This document shows, in pieces, positions 30,485 through 39,505 of a stretch of 64,000 bases of DNA. Source of the stretch: Duganella lactea (GTDB lineage: Bacteria; Pseudomonadota; Gammaproteobacteria; Burkholderiales; Burkholderiaceae_D); contig NZ_WWCP01000015.1 in NCBI RefSeq assembly GCF_009857505.1, positions 62,001-126,000 on the forward strand, written 5' to 3'. Below the pieces are notes generated by a model, which searched no databases, was not told the origin of the DNA, and worked only from the letters and a program-made list of their open reading frames with translations. Within the stretch, counting starts at the first letter, position 1, and every line of letters starts with the position of its first letter. The translations under genes and the position numbers were made by a program.

Positions 30485-30514
30485 AAAAAGCCACTCGTCG
30501 AGTGGCTTTTTTTT
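30485..30514 (+). terminator. terminator after rpmG
   Basis: Stem AGCCACT / AGTGGCT with loop CGTCG, flanked by A and T runs, 21 bases beyond the L33 stop. Symmetric enough to act also for the convergent desaturase gene. Confidence 0.88.
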
Positions 30515-30517
30515 ATG

Positions 30518-30550
30518 CGTCGTTCCCGCGCAGGCGGGAACCCATACTGA
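30518..30550. repeat. small dispersed palindromic repeat
   Basis: GTTCCCGC-GCAG-GCGGGAAC (30522-30541) followed by CCATACTGA. This GGGAA-type inverted repeat form is a common intergenic element in betaproteobacteria; a related longer element lies at 53537-53608. Confidence 0.55.
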
Positions 30551-30556
30551 TACTGA

Positions 30557-31753
30557 TCAGGCGTAGCTGCGCAGACGCAGCGAGAAGTCTTGCAGCGACT
30601 TGATGCCCGACGCTTCCGCGCGGTCGCACCAGTCCTGCAGCTTGTGCAGCAGCTGGTCGCGGGTGAAGTGCGAACGCTCCCAGATCACGCCCAGTTCCAC
30701 GCGCATATTGTGCATGGTTTCCAGCGCCTTGCTGTGCTGGAACAGCTCCGACAGCTGTTGCTGTTGCGGCGCCTCCAGCTTGCCCGGCTCGCGCTGCAGC
30801 AGCTTGCGCGACGATTTCAGAAAACGCGCTTCCAGTTGGGCCTTCTCTTTCAGGTGCTCCAGCTCTTCCTTCCAGGCGCTCTTGACCGACTTGGCGTACT
30901 TGGCCATCACGTCATAGCGGTTGGCGATCACCGATTGCAGCGTTTCAAAGTCAGCCTCGGCTTTGCCTTTGGCGAACTTCGGCGCCGGCGCGCGTTTTTT
31001 CACTTTCGCCAGGCCGACGATTTCCAGCGCGCGGATGTAGCCCCAGCCGATGTCGAACTCATACCATTTCGACGACAGCTTGGCCGAGGTCGCAAACGTG
31101 TGGTGGTTGTTGTGCAACTCCTCGCCGCCGATCAACAGGCCGAACGGGATGATGTTGGTGGCCGCATCCGAGCAGTCGTAGTTGCGATAACCCCAGTAGT
31201 GGCCGATACCGTTGATGATGCCGGCAGCGGTGATCGGTATCCACAGCATCTGCACCGCCCACACGGTAATGCCGATCACGCCGAACAGCGCCACATTAAT
31301 CACCAGCAGCGACGCCACGCCCCACGCGCTACGACGGGTGTACACGTTGCGCTCGATCCAGTCATCTGGCGTGCCATGGCCGTATTTCTCCATGGTTTCT
31401 TTGTTCTTGGACTCGGCGCGATACAGCTCGGCGCCTTCCCAGAAGACTTTCTTGATGCCGCGGGTAACCGGGCTGTGCGGGTCTTCCTCGGTGTCGCACT
31501 TGGCGTGGTGCTTGCGGTGGATCGACGCCCACTCCTTGGTCACCTGACCGGTGGTCAGCCACAGCCAGAAACGGAAGAAGTGACTGATGATCGGATGCAG
31601 GTCCAGCGCGCGGTGCGCCTGGCAGCGGTGCAGGTAAATCGTCACCGCGGCGATGGTGATGTGCGTCACCGCCAGCGTGTAGAAGAAAACTTCCCAGCCC
31701 GAAAAACGGGTAATACCGTTCGCCAGGAAATCCAATACTGCGTATAAATCCAT
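30557..31753 (-). CDS. acyl-lipid/acyl-CoA desaturase (delta-9 type)
   Basis: 398 residues from the ATG at 31753 (GGAGTGGTA ahead). A di-iron membrane desaturase with the three histidine boxes HRCQAH, HRKHH and HNNHH and four membrane helices in the first 260 residues. It introduces a double bond into fatty acyl chains, adjusting membrane fluidity. Beyond the enzyme domain lies an unusually long C-terminal part (about residues 265-398), charged and predicted to be helical coiled coil (KSAWKEELEHLKEKAQLEAR), which is not needed for catalysis. Confidence 0.93.
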   Translation of the reverse strand: MDLYAVLDFLANGITRFSGWEVFFYTLAVTHITIAAVTIYLHRCQAHRALDLHPIISHFFRFWLWLTTGQVTKEWASIHRKHHAKCDTEEDPHSPVTRGIKKVFWEGAELYRAESKNKETMEKYGHGTPDDWIERNVYTRRSAWGVASLLVINVALFGVIGITVWAVQMLWIPITAAGIINGIGHYWGYRNYDCSDAATNIIPFGLLIGGEELHNNHHTFATSAKLSSKWYEFDIGWGYIRALEIVGLAKVKKRAPAPKFAKGKAEADFETLQSVIANRYDVMAKYAKSVKSAWKEELEHLKEKAQLEARFLKSSRKLLQREPGKLEAPQQQQLSELFQHSKALETMHNMRVELGVIWERSHFTRDQLLHKLQDWCDRAEASGIKSLQDFSLRLRSYA

Positions 31754-31900
31754 TACCACTCCAACCAAGATTGTGTTTTTGACAGGCGAACGCCGCCCGC
31801 CATGCCCGAGTTTTAGCCGATATTGTACGATGATTTAGCGCCGCGCTGACGAAGCTTTTCCCGCATGCCTTGACTACTCCTTAGGCACGGTCGTGCTTTC

Positions 31901-33220
31901 CTACTCCGCCAGCGCGGCCGGTACCGAGCCCAGAATGCGCATTTCCCGCTGCGGGAAGGGCACAGAAATGTGGTGCTCCTTGAGCGCGCGCCAGATCGCG
32001 CGGTTGACGTCGGACGTCACCCCGCCGCGGCCGTTTTCCGGATCATTGATCCAGAAGCTGACCGACAGCTCCAGCCCGTCCGCGCCGAAGGTGGTCAGGT
32101 TGACCGATGGCGGCTTGTCTTTCAGCACCCGCGACACGGTCAGCGTCGCCTCGGTCAGCAACTCGATGACGAAGTCGACATCGGTGTCGTACGCCACCGA
32201 CACTTTGGTCGAAATATTCACCAGGCTGTTCGACAGCGACGAGTTCTGCACCGCGCCCGACACCAGCATCTCGTTCGGCACAATGGACTCCATGCCGTCC
32301 AGGCTTTGCAGCACTGTGTAGCGGGTATTGATCTGCGTGACCTTGCCGCTGTATTTATCGACCGTGATCATGTCGCCGATGGTCAGCGAACGATCAAGCA
32401 GAATCACGAAGCCCGACACATAGTTGCTGGCGATCTTTTGCAAGCCCAGGCCGAGACCCACGCCGAGCGCGCCGCCAAACACCGACAACACGGTCAGGTC
32501 GATGCCCACCAGTGACAGGCTCATCAGCACCGCCACCAGGATCAGCAGCGCGCGCGCCGTGCGCGACACCACCACCCGCAGGTTGGTGTGCATGCCCTGC
32601 ACTTTCATCAGCGATTCTTCCAGCGCCGCGCCGGCCCACAGCGCCAGCATCAGCAGCACGATCACCGACAGCGTCGCCTGCAGGATGTCGGCCACCGACA
32701 CCTTGTACTTGCCAATCGGCAGCACGGTGTTGTCCATGAAATCAAACACGTCGATCCACAAGCCGGTCACGTACAGCACGAACGACAGCCACACCAGCAG
32801 CTGGAACACTTTCTCGAAGGCCAGCATGGTCGCGCTGATGGTGCGGCCATTGCGCGCAAACACGCGGCGCAGCAGGTAGAAGGTGAAGCGGATCACCGCC
32901 AGCGAGCCGAAGATCGGAATCGCCACCAGCACCAGGTTGACGTGAAGGTGGTACTTCGTCAGCAGCATGCGCGACAGGAACAGCAGGCCCACCACCGCCA
33001 GCGGCGCCATCACGCGGCCGAAACTTTCCACGCCAAAGCCCAGCATGCCCGTCTGCGCCTCCTGACGCCGGCCGAAGCGTTTCTTCAGCAAGCGGGCGAG
33101 GCCGAAGCCGATCACCACCGACAATAGCATGGCCCCCAGTTGCCACATCAGGCTGACGTCGTGGATATCGCCTTCGAGCAGATCGTCGATCAGGTTAAGC
33201 AGGGGCTGTTGTCGGGACAT
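31901..33220 (-). CDS. MscS-family mechanosensitive ion channel
   Basis: 439 residues. Five or so N-terminal membrane helices, then the pore helix and MscS core (VFGGALGVGLGLGLQKIASN, and FVILLDRSLTIGDMI, about residues 255-295), then the cytosolic cage domain. It opens in response to membrane tension to release osmolytes on hypo-osmotic shock. No partner gene is implied. Confidence 0.92.
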   Translation of the reverse strand: MSRQQPLLNLIDDLLEGDIHDVSLMWQLGAMLLSVVIGFGLARLLKKRFGRRQEAQTGMLGFGVESFGRVMAPLAVVGLLFLSRMLLTKYHLHVNLVLVAIPIFGSLAVIRFTFYLLRRVFARNGRTISATMLAFEKVFQLLVWLSFVLYVTGLWIDVFDFMDNTVLPIGKYKVSVADILQATLSVIVLLMLALWAGAALEESLMKVQGMHTNLRVVVSRTARALLILVAVLMSLSLVGIDLTVLSVFGGALGVGLGLGLQKIASNYVSGFVILLDRSLTIGDMITVDKYSGKVTQINTRYTVLQSLDGMESIVPNEMLVSGAVQNSSLSNSLVNISTKVSVAYDTDVDFVIELLTEATLTVSRVLKDKPPSVNLTTFGADGLELSVSFWINDPENGRGGVTSDVNRAIWRALKEHHISVPFPQREMRILGSVPAALAE

Positions 33221-33261
33221 GGGCTTTCAAATTCAGTGATGAGATGGGTAGATTAACGTAA

Positions 33262-33286
33262 AACAGGCCGGGAATGCCGGCCTGTT
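33262..33286. terminator. hairpin between MscS and RsmB-like genes
   Basis: A perfect 10-base stem (AACAGGCCGG / CCGGCCTGTT) with a 5-base loop sits just beyond the RsmB-like stop. There is no strong T-run, so it is a weak terminator or processing hairpin on the minus strand. Confidence 0.55.
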
Positions 33287-33289
33287 GAA

Positions 33290-34579
33290 TTACGCTTCGT
33301 CTGCTTCCTTGGCCTTCTTGACCATCGGCTTGCGCTCGAACACGGCGGCGAAGAAGCCGTCGGTCTGGTGCTTGTGCGGCAGCAGCTTCAGGTAGTCGCC
33401 CATCGCCAGATCGATCTTCTGCTCGGCCAACGCCTTGCTCATCGGCACCAGTTCGAAGTCCGGATGGGTGTCGAGGAATTGCCGGGCGATGAAGTCGTTC
33501 TCGTCGTCCAGTACCGAACAGGTGGCGTACACCAGGCGGCCGCCGCCTTTGACCAGGCGCGCGGCGCCGTCCAGAATCGCGGCCTGCTTGACCTGCAATT
33601 CGGCCACGGCGTCCGGCTTCTGGCGCCATTTGACGTCCGGATTGCGGCGCAAGGTGCCCAGGCCCGAGCAAGGGGCGTCGACCAGCACGCGGTCGATCTT
33701 GCCGGCCAGACGCTTGATCTTGGCGTCGCGCTCATGCGCGATGACCACCGGATGCACGTTCGACAGACCGCTGCGCGCCAGCCTCGGCTTGAGCTTGGTC
33801 AGGCGTTTTTCCGACACGTCGAAAGCGTACAGGCGGCCGGTGTTGCGCATGGCCGCGCCCAGCGACAGCGTCTTGCCGCCGGCGCCGGCGCAGAAATCCA
33901 CCACCATCTCGCCGCGCTTGGCGGCCACCAGCGCCGACAGGATCTGGCTGCCCTCGTCCTGCACCTCGATGTGGCCGTCCTTGAACAGCGGCAGATTCTG
34001 CAATTGCGGCTTTTGCAGCACGCGCAGGCCTTGCGGCGCGAACGGCGTCGGCGTGGCGCGGATCGGCGCCTCGGCCAGCTTGGCGATCACGTCGTCGCGA
34101 TTGGCCTTCAGCGTGTTGACGCGCAGGTCCAGCGGCGCCGGCTGGTTCAAGCTGTCGGCCAGTGCCAGCGCTTCCTCTTCGCCGTACTGCGCCGCCAGCT
34201 TCTCAAACAGCCACAGCGGCATGTTGGAGCGACTCGACTTGTGCATCAGCTTGCGGTCGATTTCCATGATGCGCGTGACCCACGCGGCCTCGTCTTCCGA
34301 AACGCCGCCCAGCGACTCCAGGCCGACCGCGTCGGCCATGCCCAGCAAGGTCAGACGGCGCATGGTGGCGCCGCCGCCGGCTTCGGAGAAGTCGGTGTAG
34401 AAGTTCTTATTGCGCAGCACGTTGTACACGGACTCGGCAATGGCGCCGCGCTCGCGGCCGCCCAGGCGCGGGTGATCTTTGAAATAGCGCGACAGGGTGG
34501 TGTCGGCTGGCGCGGCAAAGCGCAAAATCTCGCGCAACACTTCTTCGGCGTTGGCGAGTATCGCTGGTGGCAATCTCAT
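33290..34579 (-). CDS. RsmB/NOP-family rRNA cytosine-5 methyltransferase
   Basis: 429 residues. A SAM-dependent methyltransferase with the family's two catalytic cysteines in DAPCSGLGTLRRNPDVKW (motif IV) and YATCSVLDDEN (motif VI), and the SAM loop VDFCAGAGGKTLSLG. The N-terminal 130 residues form an RNA-binding helical domain. Most likely modifies rRNA at C5, as RsmB (position 967) or RsmF does; which is uncertain. It starts 23 bases after the purN stop. Confidence 0.92.
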   Translation of the reverse strand: MRLPPAILANAEEVLREILRFAAPADTTLSRYFKDHPRLGGRERGAIAESVYNVLRNKNFYTDFSEAGGGATMRRLTLLGMADAVGLESLGGVSEDEAAWVTRIMEIDRKLMHKSSRSNMPLWLFEKLAAQYGEEEALALADSLNQPAPLDLRVNTLKANRDDVIAKLAEAPIRATPTPFAPQGLRVLQKPQLQNLPLFKDGHIEVQDEGSQILSALVAAKRGEMVVDFCAGAGGKTLSLGAAMRNTGRLYAFDVSEKRLTKLKPRLARSGLSNVHPVVIAHERDAKIKRLAGKIDRVLVDAPCSGLGTLRRNPDVKWRQKPDAVAELQVKQAAILDGAARLVKGGGRLVYATCSVLDDENDFIARQFLDTHPDFELVPMSKALAEQKIDLAMGDYLKLLPHKHQTDGFFAAVFERKPMVKKAKEADEA

Positions 34580-34602
34580 GGCATTCCTTGGTTAATTTTT
34601 AC

Positions 34603-35211
34603 TTACTGGTGGTCCACCTGGACCGCGCCCCGCGCCATCGTCAACCTGTCCTCGACAAACCAGCGCACCGCGCGCGGGTAAATGACATGTTCCTGCTCCA
34701 GCACGCGGGCCGACAGGGTTTCGACCGTGTCATCCGGCAGCACCGGCACGGCGGCCTGCAGCACCGTCGGCCCGTGGTCGAGTTCGGCTGTTACGAAATG
34801 CACCGTCGCGCCATGCTCGCGCACGCCGGCGGCCAGCGCCTGCGCATGCGTCCCCAGCCCGGCGAACAGCGGCAGCAGCGACGGATGAATATTGAGCATG
34901 CGGCCGGCGTAATGCGCGACAAACGGTGCGGTCAGGATGCGCATGAAGCCGGCCAGCACCACCAGATCGGGCGCGTAGCGGTCGATCTCGGCTTGCAGCG
35001 CGGCGTCGAACGCCTCACGGCTGGCGTATTCCTTGTTGGGCACGACCGCCGTCGGGATGCCGTGCCCGGCGGCAAACGCTAGGCCGGCGGCGTCCGCCCG
35101 GTTGCTGATGACGGCGGCGATACGGGCCGGCCAGCGCTCGGCTTGCAGCGCCCGGACGATGGCTTCCATATTGCTGCCGCGACCAGAAATCAGGATGACG
35201 ATGTTTTTCAT
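34603..35211 (-). CDS. purN: phosphoribosylglycinamide formyltransferase
   Basis: 202 residues from the ATG at 35211. The third step of purine synthesis, moving a formyl group from 10-formyl-THF to GAR. The signature includes SGRGSNMEAI, the catalytic triad in LNIHPSLLP (Asn, His) and AELDHGPTVLQ (Asp). Normal length. Same strand as the RsmB-like gene and 23 bases ahead of it. Confidence 0.96.
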   Translation of the reverse strand: MKNIVILISGRGSNMEAIVRALQAERWPARIAAVISNRADAAGLAFAAGHGIPTAVVPNKEYASREAFDAALQAEIDRYAPDLVVLAGFMRILTAPFVAHYAGRMLNIHPSLLPLFAGLGTHAQALAAGVREHGATVHFVTAELDHGPTVLQAAVPVLPDDTVETLSARVLEQEHVIYPRAVRWFVEDRLTMARGAVQVDHQ

Positions 35212-35325
35212 AGCCCGCCATTGTACCTTGTCCACAGGCACAGGGCCACTGTTCCGGCAATAAATGCTGCGGCGCAGCAGGCGCCCGTCGGGCGTGGCGG
35301 GTGGCGCCGGCGCGCGGGCGCCGGC

Positions 35326-35766
35326 CTACACGAAGGAGTAAAACACCCGGAACGGCACTTTTTTATCCGCCCAGTAGTCGGCCGCGTCGCGGAAGACATC
35401 CAGCAGCGTTTCCCGCGCTTCCTTGTCAAATTTCTGGGTATTCGGCAATTGCTCCAGCACCACCAGAAAACCGGTATGTGCGCCCTCGGCCTGGAACATG
35501 GTGTCGGTCAGCGTGGTGCGCAGACCGTCGAAATTCTTGCCCACCCCTCGCGGGAACTGGAACGATTCCGCAATGATGCCCAGCACCTGCTGCTTGGTCG
35601 CGCCGGCGATGCAGTGCGCATACAGAAAATGCTGGCCCAGACGGCCAGCCTCCTCCTGCAGCTCGCCCACGCGGAAGGCGCGGATCGACTGCACAAGGTT
35701 GGCCGGCACGCTGGCCAGCAGGCTCTCGTTCCCCTCGATTTGACCTGGTATGTACGGTGTATCCAC
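35326..35766 (-). CDS. barstar-like protein
   Basis: 146 residues, acidic. The second half resembles the barstar family of RNase inhibitors: FPRGVGKNFDGLRTTLTD, then LEQLPNTQKFDKEA and DVFRDAADYWADKKVPFRVFY at the end. Barstar proteins block barnase-type RNases, but in many bacteria they occur without a nearby RNase and their role is unknown. No barnase-like gene is adjacent. The N-terminal 60 residues are an extension not found in classic barstar. Confidence 0.75.
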   Translation of the reverse strand: MDTPYIPGQIEGNESLLASVPANLVQSIRAFRVGELQEEAGRLGQHFLYAHCIAGATKQQVLGIIAESFQFPRGVGKNFDGLRTTLTDTMFQAEGAHTGFLVVLEQLPNTQKFDKEARETLLDVFRDAADYWADKKVPFRVFYSFV

Positions 35767-36127
35767 TTTGCTGTCGGGAGTGCCTAACTTGTGAATTAAT
35801 GAGTAAATAATTTGAGCACCTGTCCACTAAAATGGCCGGCAGGTCGGTGCTGGCCATCGATTCCCATACGCGTATTAGGGTAACGTGTTGTTCCTTCCAG
35901 ATCAACACGTATATGATATTCCACGCAATATTTGTTAAAAGCAGAAGTTTTTTGCCGAATTTAGGGGTTAAATGGGCACAATTCGCTCGAGTGCTGCCCG
36001 CTGTTACAATTTGTTGCCACAGATACCGTCCGGCCACTAGCCGCCGCCCGGCGGCGGGATTACCATACGATTCATGCAATATCAGAATTCCCCCTGATAG
36101 ACACCCTGACCGAAAACGAGGTATCAA
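35767..36127. other. intergenic region, regulatory
   Basis: 361 bases, markedly AT-rich compared with the neighbours, with no convincing gene. It contains an 8-base inverted repeat (ACGTGTTG / CAACACGT around 35883-35909) and a GC palindrome of the type CCGCCGCC-CGGCGGCGG near 36042-36058. The right half should hold the promoter of the glycine-zipper gene; GTTACAATTTGTTGCC near 36001-36016 stands out as an AT/GT-rich possible binding site. Confidence 0.4.
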
Positions 36128-36643
36128 ATGAACCTGCAAGCCAAACTGATCGCATCGGCCCTGTGCCTGAGCGCCCTGCCCTTCGCCCACGCCGCCGACT
36201 TCGAGGACTACGGCCGCGTGGTGCGCGTGACCCCGCAAGTGGAGCAAATCAACCGTCCGCGTCAGGAGTGCCGCACGGAATACGTGCAGGTACAGCAACC
36301 GGCGCCGGAGCGCGGTGTCGGTGGCGCCATCCTGGGCGGCATTGTCGGCGGTCTGGCCGGTAACCAGATCGGCGGCGGCAGCGGTCGTTCGGTGGCCACT
36401 GCGGCAGGCGCCATCGCCGGCGCGCTGGTCGGCGACCGCGTCGACAACGCCAATACCCCGAACAGCGGCGGCGTGCAAGAGCAGGCCGTCAAGCAGTGCC
36501 GCACGGTCGACCACTGGGAATCGCGCACCTCGGGCTACGAAGTGACCTACGACTACCGCGGCCGCAACTACACCAACATCATGTCCTACGACCCGGGCGA
36601 GCGCGTCCGCCTGCGCGTGGTGGTGGAACCGATGCAGCGTTGA
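36128..36643 (+). CDS. glycine-zipper 2TM envelope protein
   Basis: 171 residues. A signal peptide (MNLQAKLIASALCLSALPFAHA) precedes a mature protein with a glycine-zipper repeat at about residues 60-95 (GGAILGGIVGGLAGNQIGGG and VATAAGAIAGALVGDRV), the pattern of SlyB/Rickettsia 17-kDa surface antigens. Four cysteines in the mature part could form disulfides. It is not a lipoprotein because no lipobox cysteine follows the leader. Function: probably outer membrane associated, otherwise unknown. Confidence 0.9.
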   Translation: MNLQAKLIASALCLSALPFAHAADFEDYGRVVRVTPQVEQINRPRQECRTEYVQVQQPAPERGVGGAILGGIVGGLAGNQIGGGSGRSVATAAGAIAGALVGDRVDNANTPNSGGVQEQAVKQCRTVDHWESRTSGYEVTYDYRGRNYTNIMSYDPGERVRLRVVVEPMQR

Positions 36644-36654
36644 TCCAACTCAAA

Positions 36655-36680
36655 CAAAGCCCCGGCAACGGGGCTTTGTT
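36655..36680 (+). terminator. terminator after glycine-zipper gene
   Basis: Perfect 10-base stem CAAAGCCCCG / CGGGGCTTTG with loop GCAA, 12 bases after the stop. Confidence 0.75.
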
Positions 36681-36771
36681 GCATCTGGCCCGGCAGACTT
36701 GGCCAAGCAGCGCTTGCCTGTCGAGAAGGCCTCGCGGGATAATGCCGGTTCACTCCTTGTCTTCACATCCC

Positions 36772-37572
36772 ATGCTGATCAAACGCAAATCCATCGAAAA
36801 AGAAGAATCCTCCCGCCCGGCCTCCACCCCGGCGGCCAAGCCGGCGCGCAAGCCGAAATATGCGCCGGTGACCCTGTCGGAATTCGATGGCGTGCGCTAT
36901 CTGCACTTCGGCACCGAGTGGGTGCAGGGCGCGATGCGCATCCGCAAGCCGAACTGGCCGGAGCTGGAATACGCGCAGCAGATGATGAGCTGGATGCTGT
37001 GGGTCGAGCAGCCGCAGCGCATCGCCCAGCTGGGCCTGGGCACCGGCGCGCTGACCAAGTTCTGCTACGCCAGCTTCCCGCAAGCGCAGGTCACCGCCGT
37101 CGAACTGAACCCGTCGGTCATCACCATCTGCGCATCGATGTTCAAGCTGCCGCCCAACGACGACCGCCTGCGGGTGCTGGAGATGGACGCGCTGGCCTTC
37201 GTCAACGACCCGGCCAACGCCGGCACGCTCGACGCGCTGCAGGTCGATCTGTACGACGCCACCGCGCGCGGCCCGGTGCTCGACACGCCGGAGTTCTACC
37301 AGTCCTGCAACGCCTGCCTGACCGACGACGGCGTGATGACGGTCAACCTGTTCGGCGACCACCCGAGCTACGCGCGCAACCTCAAGGCCATGAAGTTCGC
37401 TTTCGCGCAGGTGATTTGCCTGCCGCAGGTGCATGATGGTAACGTGGTCGCCATCGCTTTCAAGCGCGCGCGGACCATCGATGCGGACGGGCTGCAGGCG
37501 CGCGCCGTCCAGATCGTGGCCGACACCAAGTTGCCGGCCAAATCCTGGGTCAAGGGCATCACCACAAAGTAA
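36772..37572 (+). CDS. spermidine synthase-like methyltransferase-fold protein
   Basis: 266 residues from the ATG at 36772; an ATG at 36742 is an alternative. A Rossmann-type domain with IAQLGLGTGALTKF (SAM-binding loop) and AVELNPSVI, and DLYDATARGP matching the catalytic region of spermidine synthases, as in SpeE. A lysine/proline-rich N-terminal stretch of about 35 residues precedes the fold. The polyamine-binding residues of true SpeE are not all evident, so the substrate is uncertain. Co-directional with the ATPase gene 24 bases downstream. Confidence 0.82.
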   Translation: MLIKRKSIEKEESSRPASTPAAKPARKPKYAPVTLSEFDGVRYLHFGTEWVQGAMRIRKPNWPELEYAQQMMSWMLWVEQPQRIAQLGLGTGALTKFCYASFPQAQVTAVELNPSVITICASMFKLPPNDDRLRVLEMDALAFVNDPANAGTLDALQVDLYDATARGPVLDTPEFYQSCNACLTDDGVMTVNLFGDHPSYARNLKAMKFAFAQVICLPQVHDGNVVAIAFKRARTIDADGLQARAVQIVADTKLPAKSWVKGITTK

Positions 37573-37596
37573 GTGCGCCGGAAAGGTGGCTTGACG

Positions 37597-39369
37597 ATGA
37601 CACCGCTCGATCTGCAACAGATTTACACCTGGCTGCTGGCCGACGGCATGATCCGCCAGGCCGACGTCAAGGAGCTGTACGCGCACAGCTCCGCCATCCT
37701 CAAGAACACCAGCGGCTATATGCATCCGCTGTGCGCGGTGGCGCACGCCAAGCTGCTGTCGGCGCGGCCGCCGCACAAGCTGCTGACACTGGACGCGCTG
37801 TGCGAGTGGCTGGCCGCGCGCGCCAACCTGCCCTTCATCCGCATCGATCCGCTGAAGATCGATTTCACCAAGGTGGCCGACGTGATGTCGGCCAGTTACG
37901 CCGCCCGCTTCAACATCCTGCCGGTGGATCTGACGCACGACACGCTGGTGGTGGCCACCACCGATCCCTACGCGCAGGAATGGGAAGCCGAGATCGCCAA
38001 GATCTCGCGCCGCGCCGTGCGCCGGGTGATCGCCAATCCGCTCGACATCGCGCAGTACATCACGCAGTTCTTCAGCCTGGCCAAGTCGATCAAGAAGGCC
38101 AACAAGTCCAACCGCAACGACCTCACGCTGCGCAGCAACTTCGAGCAGCTGGTGGAACTGGGCAAAAGCAACCAGCAAGTCGACGCCAACGACCAGCACG
38201 TGATCAACATCGTCGACTGGCTGTGGCAGTACGCGTTTGAACAGCGCGCCTCCGACATCCACTTGGAACCCAAGCGCGACCTGGCGGCGATCCGCTTCCG
38301 CATCGACGGCGTGCTGCACCAGGTCTACCAGGTGCCGGCGGTGGTGATGATCGCCATGACCGCGCGCATCAAGCTGCTCGGGCGCATGGACGTGATCGAG
38401 AAACGCCGCCCGCAGGACGGCCGTGTCAAGACCCGCACCGCCGGCGGCCAGGAAGTCGAGCTGCGCCTGTCGACCTTGCCCACGGCCTTCGGCGAAAAAC
38501 TGGTGATGCGCATCTTCGATCCCGAGGTGGTGGTCAAAACGCTGCCGGAACTCGGCTTCCCGCTGGACGACGCCGCACGCTGGGACGCGCTGACCCGGCG
38601 GCCGCACGGCATCATCCTGGTGACCGGGCCGACCGGCTCCGGCAAGACCACCACGCTGTACACCACGCTCAAGGCGCTGGCCACCACCGAAGTCAACGTC
38701 TGCACGGTGGAGGACCCGATCGAGATGGTGGAACCGGCCTTCAACCAGATGCAGGTGCAGCCCGGCATCGAGCTGTCGTTCGCCGACGGCGTGCGCGCGC
38801 TGATGCGGCAAGACCCCGACATCATCATGGTCGGCGAGATCCGCGACCTGGCCACCGCCGAGATGGCCATCCAGGCCGCGCTGACCGGCCACCTGGTGCT
38901 GTCGACCTTGCACACCAACGACGCGCCGTCGGCGGTGATGCGGCTGCTGGAGCTGGGCGTGCCCTACTACCTGCTCGAAGCCACGCTGATCGGCATCATG
39001 GCGCAGCGGCTGGTGCGCACGCTGTGCCCGGAATGCAAGGCCGCCGGTGGCGAACTGAGCGACGACATCTGGCACAGCCTGGCCGGCGAATGGCGCTTGC
39101 CCAAGCCGGCCGCGATCTACACAGCGGTCGGCTGCCCGGAATGCCGCCAGACCGGCTACCGCGGCCGCACCGGCCTGTACGAGCTGCTGACCGTGACCGA
39201 AGCCTTCAGCGCCCAGGTGCGCGCGGCCAGCGACATCCAGGCGCTGCGCCGCCAGAGCATGGCCGACGGCATGAAACCGCTGCGCATGGCCGGCGCGCTG
39301 AAGATCCAGGAAGGCGTGACCACCGCCGACGAGGTGCTCAAAGTCACGGCGGCATTGGGGATGAAATAA
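37597..39369 (+). CDS. GspE/PilB-family secretion ATPase
   Basis: 590 residues from the ATG at 37597 (GAAAGGTGG ahead); the frame extends 24 bases upstream. N-terminal MshEN-type domain (about 1-180), then the ATPase core with Walker A GPTGSGKTTTLYT, the Asp box, Walker B RQDPDIIMVGEIRD, and the zinc ribbon formed by CPEC-type pairs (CPECKAAGG and CPECRQTG). It energises assembly of a type II secretion pseudopilus or type IV pilus. No other secretion or pilus genes are in the window, so the partner machine is elsewhere. Confidence 0.9.
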   Translation: MTPLDLQQIYTWLLADGMIRQADVKELYAHSSAILKNTSGYMHPLCAVAHAKLLSARPPHKLLTLDALCEWLAARANLPFIRIDPLKIDFTKVADVMSASYAARFNILPVDLTHDTLVVATTDPYAQEWEAEIAKISRRAVRRVIANPLDIAQYITQFFSLAKSIKKANKSNRNDLTLRSNFEQLVELGKSNQQVDANDQHVINIVDWLWQYAFEQRASDIHLEPKRDLAAIRFRIDGVLHQVYQVPAVVMIAMTARIKLLGRMDVIEKRRPQDGRVKTRTAGGQEVELRLSTLPTAFGEKLVMRIFDPEVVVKTLPELGFPLDDAARWDALTRRPHGIILVTGPTGSGKTTTLYTTLKALATTEVNVCTVEDPIEMVEPAFNQMQVQPGIELSFADGVRALMRQDPDIIMVGEIRDLATAEMAIQAALTGHLVLSTLHTNDAPSAVMRLLELGVPYYLLEATLIGIMAQRLVRTLCPECKAAGGELSDDIWHSLAGEWRLPKPAAIYTAVGCPECRQTGYRGRTGLYELLTVTEAFSAQVRAASDIQALRRQSMADGMKPLRMAGALKIQEGVTTADEVLKVTAALGMK

Positions 39370-39377
39370 AAACCCCT

Positions 39378-39405
39378 TTGCAATTGCCGCCGAGCTGTAT
39401 ATAAT
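39378..39405 (+). promoter_or_regulatory. sigma-70 promoter of tRNA-Lys
   Basis: TTGCAA (39378-39383) and TATAAT (39400-39405) with a 16-base spacer, 14 bases ahead of the mature tRNA 5' end. Confidence 0.8.
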
Positions 39406-39419
39406 ACGGCCTCTTTCGG

Positions 39420-39495
39420 GGGTCGTTAGCTCAGCTGGTAGAGCAGCGGACTTTTAATCCGTTGGTCGCAGGTTCGAATCCCGCACGGCCTACCA
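39420..39495 (+). tRNA. tRNA-Lys (TTT)
   Basis: 76 nt including encoded CCA. Acceptor stem GGGTCGT pairs with ACGGCCT allowing wobbles, anticodon loop CTTTTAA (TTT), T-arm GGTTCGAATCC. Confidence 0.95.
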
Positions 39496-39505
39496 CCGAA
39501 TTCCT

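Noticed and set aside
35326..35766. Toxin-antitoxin module
   Set aside because: The barstar-like gene has no adjacent RNase gene in either direction; purN and an AT-rich gap flank it.
35832..36131. 99-residue frame in the gap before the glycine-zipper gene
   Set aside because: It runs through the AT-rich control region, ends across the next gene start and looks like random translation.
36763..39075. 770-residue open frame on the minus strand opposite the GspE-type ATPase gene
   Set aside because: The ATPase on the plus strand has all family motifs. The antisense frame is histidine-, arginine- and glutamine-rich low-complexity text typical of the complement of GC-rich genes.
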